From: Merdimonas faecigallinarum
GTDB taxonomy: Bacteria; Bacillota; Clostridia; Lachnospirales; Lachnospiraceae
Length of the DNA: 8,861 nt
Direction of reading: 5' to 3'
NCBI GenBank assembly: GCA_019119285.1
Contig: DWXJ01000075.1
Span: 1 to 8,861, forward strand
Notes under the pieces: generated by a model
Database searches by the model: none
What the model was told of the DNA's origin: nothing
What the model saw: only the letters and a program-made list of their open reading frames with translations
In this document: in pieces, positions 1-5,987 of the stretch
Layout: each line of letters opens with the position of its first letter
How positions within the stretch are numbered: position 1 is the first letter of the stretch
Translations under genes and position numbers: made by a program

Positions 1-1720
1 TCCGGCTGGCTTCCACACGTTCGTTGTAGAAACGCATATCATTTCCCGGCGCATTTCCGGTTACCAGGGTCATTCGAAGCGCATCCGCGCCATACTGGTC
101 GATGATCTCCAGAGGATCGATACCATTTCCCAGAGATTTGCTCATCTTGCGACCCAGGGCGTCCCTTACCAGACCGTGGATAAATACGGTGTGGAACGGA
201 CTTTTTCCGGTGTGTTCATAGCCGGAGAATACCATACGGATGACCCAGAATAAAATGATATCATAACCGGTCACCAGCACGTCTGTTGGATAAAAGTAGT
301 CCATTTCTTCTGTCTTGTCCGGCCAGCCCAGTACGGAAAACGGCCACAGCGCAGAGGAGAACCAGGTGTCCAGCGTATCCTCATCCTGTGTGAAATGGGT
401 GCAGCCGCACTTCGGGCATTTTTCCGGCACGCCGCGGGATACTACAACCTCGCCGCACTCGTCGCAGTAATAAGCCGGGATCCGGTGTCCCCACCAGATC
501 TGTCTGGAAATGCACCAGTCACGGATATTTTCCAGCCAGTGCAGATAAATCTTGTCAAAACGCTCCGGCACAAATTTCAGATCGCCATTTTTGATGGCTT
601 CGATGGCCGGCTTTGCCAGCTCTTCCATCCGTACAAACCACTGCTGCTTCACTAGCGGTTCAACGGTGGTGTGGCAGCGGTCGTGGGTTCCTACATTATG
701 GGAATGAGGAACGACTTTTACCAGATAGCCTTCTTTTTCCAGGTCAGCCACAATAGCTTTTCTCGCCTCATACCGCTCCATACCGGCGTATTTTCCGCCA
801 TTTTCATTGATGGTGGCATCGTCGTTCATGATGTTGATCTCCGGCAGGTTGTGACGTTTGCCCACCTCAAAGTCGTTGGGGTCGTGAGCCGGCGTGATCT
901 TTACAGCGCCGGTTCCAAATTCCTTGTCTACGTAATCGTCTGCCACAATGGGGATCTCCCTGTTTACCAGCGGCAGGATCGCTGTTTTTCCCACAATATC
1001 TTTGTATCTTTCATCCTCCGGATGTACGGCAATGGCGGTATCGCCAAGCATGGTCTCCGGACGGGTGGTCGCGATCTCCAGATAGTCGTCGGTTCCCACG
1101 ATGGGGTATTTGATGTGCCAGAAATGTCCTTCCTGTTCCTCATGCTCCACTTCCGCGTCAGAAAGGGAAGTCTTACATACCGGACACCAGTTGATGATCC
1201 TGGAACCTTTGTAAATGTAGCCTTTTTCGTAAAGGCGGATAAATACTTCTTCCACCGCTTTGGAACAGCCCTCGTCCAGAGTAAACCGCTCTCTGTCCCA
1301 GTCGCAGGAAACACCCAGCTTCTTTAACTGGCTTTCAATGGTTCCTGCATATTCTTCTTTCCACTGCCAGGTTCTTTCCAGAAATTTTTCCCGGCCAAGC
1401 TCTCTTTTATCAATGCCCTCGTCTTTTAACTGATTGGTCACTTTTACTTCCGTGGAAATAGCCGCATGGTCAGTCCCCGGCACCCACAGCGCATTGTAGC
1501 CCTGCATCCTTTTATAACGGATCAGGATATCCTGCAGGGTATTGTCCAGAGCGTGGCCCATGTGCAGCTTGCCGGTAATATTCGGCGGCGGCATCACTGT
1601 AGTAAACGGTTTTCTGCTTCTGTCCACCTCAGCGTGGAAATATTTTCTCTCACACCATTTGTCATAGAGTTTCGATTCGATTGCCTTGGGATCATAGGTT
1701 TTTTCCAGGTTCTGACTCAT
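1..1720 (-). CDS. valS: Valyl-tRNA synthetase (partial, 3' end outside window)
   Basis: Class I aminoacyl-tRNA synthetase that charges tRNA-Val with valine in the cytoplasm. About 573 codons are present; the family is usually about 880 residues, so the anticodon-binding and C-terminal coiled-coil parts lie beyond the window edge. The N-terminus reads MSQNLEKTYDPKAIESKLYD. The HIGH-type signature PPPNITGKLHMGH is at residues 44-56 and KMSKS is at 525-529, both ATP-binding elements of the Rossmann fold. The segment between them contains the CP1 editing domain, which deacylates Thr-tRNA-Val; ATTRPETMLGDTA is typical of it. The start at 1718-1720 is chosen because the N-terminus aligns with the family and GAGGAG lies about 8 nt upstream. 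The gene is monocistronic as far as can be seen and is controlled by the T-box leader upstream. The identification is secure. Confidence 0.98.
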   Translation of the reverse strand, partial: MSQNLEKTYDPKAIESKLYDKWCERKYFHAEVDRSRKPFTTVMPPPNITGKLHMGHALDNTLQDILIRYKRMQGYNALWVPGTDHAAISTEVKVTNQLKDEGIDKRELGREKFLERTWQWKEEYAGTIESQLKKLGVSCDWDRERFTLDEGCSKAVEEVFIRLYEKGYIYKGSRIINWCPVCKTSLSDAEVEHEEQEGHFWHIKYPIVGTDDYLEIATTRPETMLGDTAIAVHPEDERYKDIVGKTAILPLVNREIPIVADDYVDKEFGTGAVKITPAHDPNDFEVGKRHNLPEINIMNDDATINENGGKYAGMERYEARKAIVADLEKEGYLVKVVPHSHNVGTHDRCHTTVEPLVKQQWFVRMEELAKPAIEAIKNGDLKFVPERFDKIYLHWLENIRDWCISRQIWWGHRIPAYYCDECGEVVVSRGVPEKCPKCGCTHFTQDEDTLDTWFSSALWPFSVLGWPDKTEEMDYFYPTDVLVTGYDIILFWVIRMVFSGYEHTGKSPFHTVFIHGLVRDALGRKMSKSLGNGIDPLEIIDQYGADALRMTLVTGNAPGNDMRFYNERVEASR

Positions 1721-1763
1721 TGTTCTCTCCTCGCATTCCTTCACACTTTTTTCACATTTCGGT

Positions 1764-1795
1764 AATAAAAAATACCCTTTACATTACGTAAAGGG
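1764..1795 (-). terminator. Intrinsic terminator of the valS T-box
   Basis: A perfect 8-bp stem CCCTTTAC/GTAAAGGG (1795-1788 with 1782-1775 on the minus strand) has a 5-nt loop and is followed by a T-rich run (TATTTTTTATT). It lies just downstream of the T-box sequence, so it is the conditional terminator of the riboswitch, not a gene-end terminator. Pairing of the T-box bulge with the tRNA-Val acceptor end would favour the competing antiterminator. Confidence 0.93.
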
Positions 1796-2073
1796 CGTTT
1801 CTCTTACGCGGTACCACCTTTATTTATATAGAAGAAATCCTGCCGGCTCCTTCTATACCTCTCCTCTTATTCTTTAACGGGAACGACTCCGGGACTGCCT
1901 AGCTGCTACCTTTAGCGGCTGTGTCTGCTGCCTCTGGCTGACGATTCAGCAATCCGGCTCCGAAGCTACCTTCTGCATCTTTGATCCCGGACGCCTTTCA
2001 GCCGGCGAGCGTCCTCTCTGTGGGGAAAAGTCCATGCATACTCCTCTTCATCCATGCCTTTACATATAAACTA
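1764..2073 (-). ncRNA. T-box riboswitch leader of valS (valine specifier GUA)
   Basis: This leader senses uncharged tRNA-Val and allows read-through into valS when valine charging is low. Reading the minus strand, stem I contains the GATGAAGAGGAGTA (AGUA/loop-E) side. A TGCAT/ATGCA upper helix and a GAAG/CTTC lower helix flank the specifier loop. The 3' side of that loop reads GAAG-GTA-G, so the specifier is GTA at 1969-1967, a valine codon. A distal CAGAGAGGACG region and a segment ending CCCGTTA (stem III area) follow. The antiterminator bulge AAGGTGGTACCGCG lies at 1820-1807, immediately before the terminator. The match between specifier and downstream gene is strong support. The 5' boundary is inferred from the promoter. 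Confidence 0.95.
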
Positions 2074-2079
2074 GTAAAT

Positions 2080-2108
2080 ATCATAGCCATCCGCCCCAGG
2101 TTTGTCAA
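2080..2108 (-). promoter_or_regulatory. Sigma-A promoter for the valS T-box leader
   Basis: On the minus strand a perfect -35 TTGACA (2108-2103) and a -10 TATGAT (2085-2080) are separated by exactly 17 nt. Transcription should start near 2073, which places the T-box stem I at the 5' end of the RNA, as expected. Confidence 0.9.
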
Positions 2109-2143
2109 GGATTTTAAAGAATTTTAGGAATTCTTAAGGAGTC

Positions 2144-2219
2144 GGTGCGTACGGCCAGATCAGGCGCATATGGCCAGTTCGGGCGCGTATGGCCAGTTCA
2201 GGTATGTATGACTAGATTA
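2144..2219. repeat. Imperfect 19-bp tandem repeat array (4 units)
   Basis: Four consecutive 19-bp units lie at 2144-2162, 2163-2181, 2182-2200 and 2201-2219. The plus-strand consensus is roughly GGCGCRTATGGCCAGWTCA. Units 1-3 are very similar and unit 4 is decayed; a further partial match (AGCGCATGC) continues into the permease coding sequence. The array spans the stop codon of the permease gene and ends about 36 bp before the valS -35 box. I see no open reading frame or terminator in it. It may have arisen by slippage or may bind a protein; the function is unknown. Confidence 0.8.
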
Positions 2220-3156
2220 AGCGCATGCTTCTTAGAAGGAAAAGCCAGCCCGTCAGGGTAAAGGCGCTAAGGAGGGTCGTCAGCATCACCGCGCTGGAAG
2301 TCAGCGTGCCCTCATGCCCCATATTTTTCGCCATCACATAGCAGCTGACAGTCGTGGCAGATCCCAGCATGATCAAAATCGCCACCAGTTCTTCCGCCCG
2401 GAAGCCCAGGGCAATTGCGGCCGGCAGGAAAATCGTGCAAAATCCGACCAGTTTGATCACAGCCGCCGTCGCCGCAGGCTTTCCGGTCTGCAGCGCCTTC
2501 TTCAAATCAAAAGAAGCGCCCATGGCCATCAGCCCCAGCGGCGTAGCCGTGTCCGCCACATTTGAGATCACCTTCTCCGGGATCCCGGCCATAGGAAGCC
2601 TAAAGGCCGACCAGAGAAGGCCCGCTGCAATCCCTACGATAATAGGATTCGTCACGATCCCTGTCAGCGTCTTTTTCACCACCTGGCGGTTCAGCCCCGT
2701 CTGCCCGGGCTTGAAAACCGAAAGCACCACCACGGCCATCATATTGTAAAGCGGCACACTGCCAATGATCATCAAAGGCCCCATCCCGGCAGAACCGTAA
2801 ATATTCTGGATAAAGGCGATCCCCAGGATCGCTGCGCTGCTGCGATAAGACGCCTGGATAAACTCCCCGCGGATGCTCCGGTCTTTCCAGAGCAGAGAAA
2901 TCCCCGCCGAAAGGGAGATCGAGATCAGGGTCACTACAAAACAAAACGCCACAAACTTAAAATTCCAGCTCTCCTCAAAATCCACAGTCGCAAGATCCAG
3001 GAAAACCAGGAGCGGCAACGGCACCTTAAAAACAAACTGATTCATTTTCGAGGCAAACACATCGTCGATCCAGTTAAGCTTCCGAAGAACCAGGCCCAGA
3101 ACCATCAGAAGAAACACCGGAACCGTTGCATTCAAACTAAAAATCAAATTATCCAC
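2212..3156 (-). CDS. AEC-family (auxin efflux carrier type) permease
   Basis: Inner-membrane protein of 314 residues with about ten hydrophobic segments, the length and layout usual for bacterial AEC transporters (malate, malonate, amino-acid or other small-anion permeases; the substrate cannot be read from sequence). The N-terminal TM segment VPVFLLMVLGLVLRKLNWID and the C-terminal-half motif TATPLGLMAMGASFDL are typical of the family. The start is GTG at 3156-3154: an in-frame TAA lies two codons upstream, so no longer form is possible, and later ATGs would remove the first TM helix. An AAAGGGA ribosome-binding-like sequence sits rather far upstream (about 13 nt). The start codon falls inside a TTATCCACA nonamer. 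The gene follows the macrodomain gene by 38 bp with no clear promoter of its own, so co-transcription is likely. Its 3' end merges with the 19-bp repeats. Confidence 0.93.
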   Translation of the reverse strand: MDNLIFSLNATVPVFLLMVLGLVLRKLNWIDDVFASKMNQFVFKVPLPLLVFLDLATVDFEESWNFKFVAFCFVVTLISISLSAGISLLWKDRSIRGEFIQASYRSSAAILGIAFIQNIYGSAGMGPLMIIGSVPLYNMMAVVVLSVFKPGQTGLNRQVVKKTLTGIVTNPIIVGIAAGLLWSAFRLPMAGIPEKVISNVADTATPLGLMAMGASFDLKKALQTGKPAATAAVIKLVGFCTIFLPAAIALGFRAEELVAILIMLGSATTVSCYVMAKNMGHEGTLTSSAVMLTTLLSAFTLTGWLFLLRSMRLI

Positions 3157-3168
3157 AAGTTATCCACA
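3149..3168 (+). promoter_or_regulatory. Two exact DnaA-box nonamers
   Basis: TTATCCACA occurs at 3149-3157 and again at 3160-3168, in the same orientation and 11 bp apart. This is the strict bacterial DnaA-box consensus. The pair covers the region between the weak ribosome binding site and the GTG start of the permease gene and overlaps that start codon. Binding by DnaA is inference from consensus only. Confidence 0.55.
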
Positions 3169-3177
3169 TCCCTTTCA

Positions 3178-3215
3178 TTGGGGACGGGGGATTTCTAGAA
3201 ATCCCCCGTCCCCAA
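3178..3215. repeat. Perfect 38-bp palindrome, copy 1
   Basis: The element is a perfect inverted repeat with 19-nt arms. The left arm is TTGGGGACGGGGGATTTCT and the right arm is its reverse complement, with no spacer. On the minus strand it lies between the macrodomain and permease genes, and the macrodomain stop codon is at its centre. It would form a very stable hairpin in RNA, but no T-run follows on the minus strand, so it is not a textbook terminator. A second copy is at 7409-7456. From memory, G/C-rich palindromes of this GGGGACGGGG style are dispersed in many clostridial genomes, like REP elements. Confidence 0.9.
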
Positions 3216-4013
3216 AAACTTTTTTGTGTACAGCCGATAGTCTTCTTCTTTGAAAACATTAAATATCACCTGTTTTATCCCCGATTTTGTCAGGTACTTA
3301 TCCACATTTTCCACAGCAATTTTTGCCGCCAGTTTATTGGGGAAGTGAAATTCTCCGGTGGAGATGCAGCAAAATGCGATGGATTCCAGATGATGTTTTT
3401 CTGCTAATTTGAGGCTGTTGATATAACAGTTTTTTAATTCTTCTTTCTGCTGCGGCAATACCATGGTGCCTACGACCGGACCTACGGTGTGGATCACGTG
3501 TTTTGCAGGCAGATTATACCCTTCTGTGATCTTCGCTCTGCCAACGGGTTCTTCGTGGCCCTGCGCAGCCATGATCCGGGCGCATTCATTTCGCAGCTGG
3601 ATCCCTGCGGCGGAATGGATCGCGTTGTCGATGCATCCGTGACAGGGAACGAAGCACCCGAGAAGCTGACTGTTGGCCGCATTGACAATGGCATCGCACT
3701 TTAATCTTGTAATGTCGCCTTTCCACAAATAGATCTTTTCCGGGTTACGCAGTTCGTTTTCCGGAAATTCTTCTGCCACAGAAGAAAGATTTCGCACATC
3801 TACGATCCCTTTTTCTTCTGCCTCTTCTGTCAGAAGGCTGTCCTGAACTTCATAGTATTCGCCGGACGCTTCTCCGGGCCGTCGCACATTCATCAGACTT
3901 CGCAGTAGTTTTCTTTTTTCTGTGAAATTGACCGGATCCGGGATTGCAGCGTAACCTGTATTTTCTGCTTTCAGATACTGGAGCAGCCAGTCTGTTTTTT
4001 CTTCTCTTGTCAT
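3195..4013 (-). CDS. Zinc-dependent macrodomain protein (protein-ADP-ribose hydrolase family)
   Basis: 272-residue cytoplasmic protein. The N-terminal ~90 residues are helical and charged; the macrodomain follows. ADP-ribose-binding features are GDIT (99-102), NAAN (111-114), VGPVVG (177-182) and the phosphate loop STGEFHFP (218-225). The insert GCFVPCHGCIDNAIH (119-133) is the hallmark of zinc-containing macrodomains; C120, H125 and C127 are the likely ligands. In Staphylococcus and Streptococcus such enzymes remove ADP-ribose placed by class M sirtuins on lipoylated carrier proteins. No sirtuin, GcvH-like or lipoate ligase gene is visible here, so the substrate is open. The ATG at 4013 is preceded by AAAGGAAGG. 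The last five residues (GTGDF) and the stop codon are encoded by the palindromic repeat. Confidence 0.93.
   Translation of the reverse strand: MTREEKTDWLLQYLKAENTGYAAIPDPVNFTEKRKLLRSLMNVRRPGEASGEYYEVQDSLLTEEAEEKGIVDVRNLSSVAEEFPENELRNPEKIYLWKGDITRLKCDAIVNAANSQLLGCFVPCHGCIDNAIHSAAGIQLRNECARIMAAQGHEEPVGRAKITEGYNLPAKHVIHTVGPVVGTMVLPQQKEELKNCYINSLKLAEKHHLESIAFCCISTGEFHFPNKLAAKIAVENVDKYLTKSGIKQVIFNVFKEEDYRLYTKKFLGTGDF
3298..3315 (+). promoter_or_regulatory. DnaA-box-like nonamers inside the macrodomain gene
   Basis: An exact TTATCCACA at 3298-3306 is followed directly by TTTTCCACA at 3307-3315, which fits the relaxed consensus TTWTNCACA. Both are on the plus strand, within the 3' part of the macrodomain coding sequence, so coding constraint may explain them. 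They are listed because they lie about 130 bp from the pair at 3149-3168 and share its orientation. Confidence 0.4.
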
Positions 4014-4086
4014 GTCGGTTTCCTTCCTTTATTTTTTCTGCCGGGTGATTCGTTTCCCGCATATTTTCATCGCTCTGCTGTCCTTT

Positions 4087-4116
4087 ATCATAGCACAAAT
4101 TTTGTGAATATGTTAA
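4087..4116 (-). promoter_or_regulatory. Probable sigma-A promoter of the macrodomain-permease unit
   Basis: On the minus strand, TTAACA (4116-4111) and TATGAT (4092-4087) are separated by 18 nt. Transcription would begin near 4080, about 67 nt upstream of the macrodomain ATG. The spacer contains the 13-bp palindrome CACAAATTTTGTG (4094-4106). The -10 is one mismatch and the -35 one mismatch from consensus. Confidence 0.55.
4094..4106. promoter_or_regulatory. Candidate operator palindrome between divergent genes
   Basis: CACAAA-T-TTTGTG is a perfect 6+1+6 inverted repeat in the spacer of the leftward macrodomain promoter and just upstream of the rightward HAD gene. Its position would suit a repressor acting on both genes. 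The regulator is unknown and the site is short and AT-rich, so chance is possible. Confidence 0.3.
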
Positions 4117-4148
4117 AGTATAAGAAAAAACGTGAATATGAGGTAATT

Positions 4149-4616
4149 ATGACAATTGACATTCCCGGTTACAGGACTCTTCATTTAAAAAATTTATTAT
4201 TAGATTATAATGGTACTATCGCGGTGGACGGCTCCATTCCCCAGGATGTCAGACACCGGCTCTGTCAGCTGAGCGAATATTTCGACATTTATGTGCTAAC
4301 CGCCGACACCCACGGCACTGCCGCACAGATGTGTGACGGACTGCCTCTGACGATCCGCACTTTCCCGAAGGGCTCTGCTCTTGATGCTAAACACCAGATT
4401 TTAAAAGAACTTGATCCGGATTCCTGCGCTGCCATCGGAAATGGGCGAAATGATATGAAAATGTGCCTTGATGCGGCTTTGTCCATTGCTGTCATCGGCC
4501 CCGAGGGCGCCTACGGAAAGCTGGCCGCCCAGTCGGACATCTGTGTTTCTTCTATAGTAGACGGCCTGGATCTTCTGCTGAAACCCAGGCGACTGATCGC
4601 GTCCCTGCGGGGGTAA
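4149..4616 (+). CDS. Small HAD-fold protein, soluble P-type-ATPase-like
   Basis: 155-residue cytoplasmic protein with the HAD core but no cap domain. Motif I is LLDYNGTIAVDG with nucleophile D19; the usual second Asp (DxD) is N21, as in the DKTGT-like layout of P-type ATPase phosphorylation domains. Motif II is T51 in VLTADTHGTA, motif III lysine is probably K74 (or K81), and motif IV is GNGRND with D102 kept but the first Asp replaced by N98. VIGPEGA (115-121) also fits the 'soluble P-type ATPase' family (COG4087 type). Phosphatase activity is plausible; the substrate is unknown. ATG at 4149 is chosen over an in-frame GTG at 4104: GAGG sits 5 nt upstream and residue 1 then begins close to the conserved core. 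The gene is divergent from the macrodomain gene and ends just before the hyd promoter. Confidence 0.85.
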   Translation: MTIDIPGYRTLHLKNLLLDYNGTIAVDGSIPQDVRHRLCQLSEYFDIYVLTADTHGTAAQMCDGLPLTIRTFPKGSALDAKHQILKELDPDSCAAIGNGRNDMKMCLDAALSIAVIGPEGAYGKLAAQSDICVSSIVDGLDLLLKPRRLIASLRG

Positions 4617-4641
4617 CGGCTTGTGAAAACATTATCTTTGG

Positions 4642-4670
4642 TTGTGGATTCCGGTTCGCTGTGCTATAAT
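4642..4670 (+). promoter_or_regulatory. Sigma-A promoter of the hydEGF leader
   Basis: TTGTGG (4642-4647) and a perfect TATAAT (4665-4670) are separated by 17 nt. It starts 26 bp after the HAD stop codon, and transcription should begin near 4677. This makes hydEGF a transcription unit separate from the HAD gene. Confidence 0.8.
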
Positions 4671-4676
4671 TTTCTA

Positions 4677-4824
4677 ACAATATAAAAATCACGAAACGTA
4701 CTAACCACAAAGGGTTGCACCTGCGTGAGAAGGCGCGAGGATCTTACTTTTTTGTATAGGGAAACAGGGAGATCATCTCTTCTCCTGTTGCCAAACCTGG
4801 TGCGCTCATGCACCAGGTTTTTTT
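4677..4824 (+). ncRNA. Structured leader of hydE ending in an intrinsic terminator (candidate riboswitch or attenuator)
   Basis: About 148 nt of non-coding RNA are expected between the promoter and the terminator. By eye it can form several helices: AACC/GGTT near 4703-4716, GATCT (4740-4744) with AGATC (4770-4774), and a competing hairpin AACAGG (4763-4768) with CCTGTT (4784-4789) extended by AGA/TCT. The segment GCACC at 4717-4721 is identical to the 3' arm of the terminator and could pair with the terminator's GGTGC at 4799-4803. That gives a plausible antiterminator. I see no leader peptide with clustered codons and no motif of a riboswitch class I know (T-box, TPP, SAM, cobalamin, FMN, Moco, NiCo, ZTP, c-di-GMP). 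It could instead be an independent small RNA. The boundaries are inferred. Confidence 0.6.
4793..4824 (+). terminator. Strong intrinsic terminator upstream of hydE
   Basis: A perfect 11-bp stem, AAACCTGGTGC (4793-4803) with GCACCAGGTTT (4810-4820), has a 6-nt loop and runs into seven T residues (4818-4824). It lies between the only clear promoter and the hydE start, with no convincing promoter after it, so it probably acts as a conditional terminator. Confidence 0.9.
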
Positions 4825-4892
4825 GTTTATCATTAAACTTCATTGTGGCATCATGCCGCAGAAACATTTTGATTTCAGACAGGAGAAACATT

Positions 4893-5939
4893 TTGCAGGA
4901 TCTGACATTACTGATCAACAAACTTTATCAGGAACATCATCTGGAAAAAGAAGAATGGATTATGCTGATCCGCGGGCAGACGCCGGAATTATCCCGGTAC
5001 CTGTTCTCTCTTGCCAGAGAAGTGCGCCACCGCTACTACGGGCACCAGGTATGGATCCGCGGACTCATTGAATTTACCAACTACTGCAGAAATGACTGCT
5101 ATTACTGCGGTATCCGCGCCGGCAATCGTCAGGCAAAACGCTACCGTCTGACACAGGAACAGATTCTTTCCTGCTGCCGGGCCGGATATCAGCTGGGCTT
5201 TCGCACTTTCGTCCTCCAGGGCGGAGAGGATCTTTGGTTTACCGATGAAAAAATCTGTCAGATCGTGCGTTCTATCAAAGAAGAATTCCCAGACTGCGCA
5301 GTGACCCTTTCCATCGGCGAACGCTCCAGGGAAAGTTATCAGGCGTTTTTTAACGCCGGGGCAGACCGCTATCTTCTGCGCCACGAAACTTTCAACGCAG
5401 AACATTATTCCACACTGCACCCGAAGAACCTTACGGCCGCCCACAGGCAGGAATGCCTCTTTACCCTGAAAGACATCGGCTACCAGGTGGGTGCCGGATT
5501 TATGGTGGGTTCCCCCGGGCAGACGCCGGAATATCTGGCGGAAGACATGCTGTTTCTGGAGCGATTGAAGCCACATATGGTGGGGATCGGACCTTTTATC
5601 CCCCACCACGCCACTCCATTTGCAGACCAGTCAGCAGGAACGCTGGAGGAAACTTTATTTTTTCTGGGACTGATCCGTCTCCTGCTGCCAAAAGTGCTCC
5701 TGCCTGCCACCACGGCTCTGGGAACCATCGCCCCGGACGGCAGAGAACAGGGGATTCTGGCCGGCGCAAATGTAATCATGCCCAACCTTTCCCCGCCGGA
5801 CGTGCGGGAAAGCTACGCCCTCTACGACAACAAGCTCTGTACCGGCGCAGAAGCCGCCGAAGCCAGAAAAGAGCTGGAAGAACGGATGGCCGCCATTGGA
5901 TATCAGGTCGTTACAACACGCGGAGACTCCCTGATGTAA
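4893..5939 (+). CDS. hydE: [FeFe]-hydrogenase maturase HydE (radical SAM)
   Basis: 348-residue radical-SAM enzyme that acts after HydG in building the 2Fe subcluster and its dithiomethylamine bridge. It belongs to the HydE/biotin-synthase-like TIM-barrel family. The CX3CX2C motif binding the [4Fe-4S] cluster is C65, C69, C72 in FTNYCRNDCYYCGIRAGN. The GGED-type SAM-binding motif is at 110-113, SIGER is at 140-144, and LLRHETFN (161-168) is typical of the family. The optional second-cluster cysteines of Thermotoga HydE are not kept; only C316 remains in that area. The start is TTG at 4893: AGGAGA lies 6 nt upstream, the length fits the family, and no in-frame ATG is available. Reading further upstream in frame would cross the terminator. 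First gene of hydE-hydG-hydF, 48 bp before hydG. Confidence 0.96.
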   Translation: MQDLTLLINKLYQEHHLEKEEWIMLIRGQTPELSRYLFSLAREVRHRYYGHQVWIRGLIEFTNYCRNDCYYCGIRAGNRQAKRYRLTQEQILSCCRAGYQLGFRTFVLQGGEDLWFTDEKICQIVRSIKEEFPDCAVTLSIGERSRESYQAFFNAGADRYLLRHETFNAEHYSTLHPKNLTAAHRQECLFTLKDIGYQVGAGFMVGSPGQTPEYLAEDMLFLERLKPHMVGIGPFIPHHATPFADQSAGTLEETLFFLGLIRLLLPKVLLPATTALGTIAPDGREQGILAGANVIMPNLSPPDVRESYALYDNKLCTGAEAAEARKELEERMAAIGYQVVTTRGDSLM

Positions 5940-5987
5940 CGCATATGGATATATTTTCAAAATTATTTTAAAAGGAGGAACTTTCAA

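Noticed and set aside
395..1765. Several plus-strand open frames of 86-218 codons opposite the left-hand gene
   Set aside because: They are antisense to valS, whose HIGH and KMSKS motifs and family-like translation run continuously on the minus strand. They lack ribosome binding sites and recognisable domains.
2117..2135. AAGAATT-TTAGG-AATTCTT inverted repeat as a terminator for the permease gene
   Set aside because: The stem is only 7 bp, almost all A/T, and no T-run follows on the minus strand. It is next to the valS -35 box, so an upstream promoter element is as likely.
3178..3215. Palindrome copies as ordinary intrinsic terminators
   Set aside because: The hairpins are strong, but neither is followed by a T-run on the coding strand of the gene it ends, and each lies inside a run of same-direction genes. 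I list them as repeats.
4621..4638. Rex operator upstream of the hydE promoter
   Set aside because: Only the TTGTGAA half-site is present; the second half (TTATCTT region) does not match TTCACAA or TTAACAA well enough.
4725..4892. Upstream extension of hydE from GTG at 4725
   Set aside because: It would translate through the leader helices and the intrinsic terminator, adding 56 residues with no counterpart in HydE proteins. TTG at 4893 has an AGGAGA site and gives the normal length.
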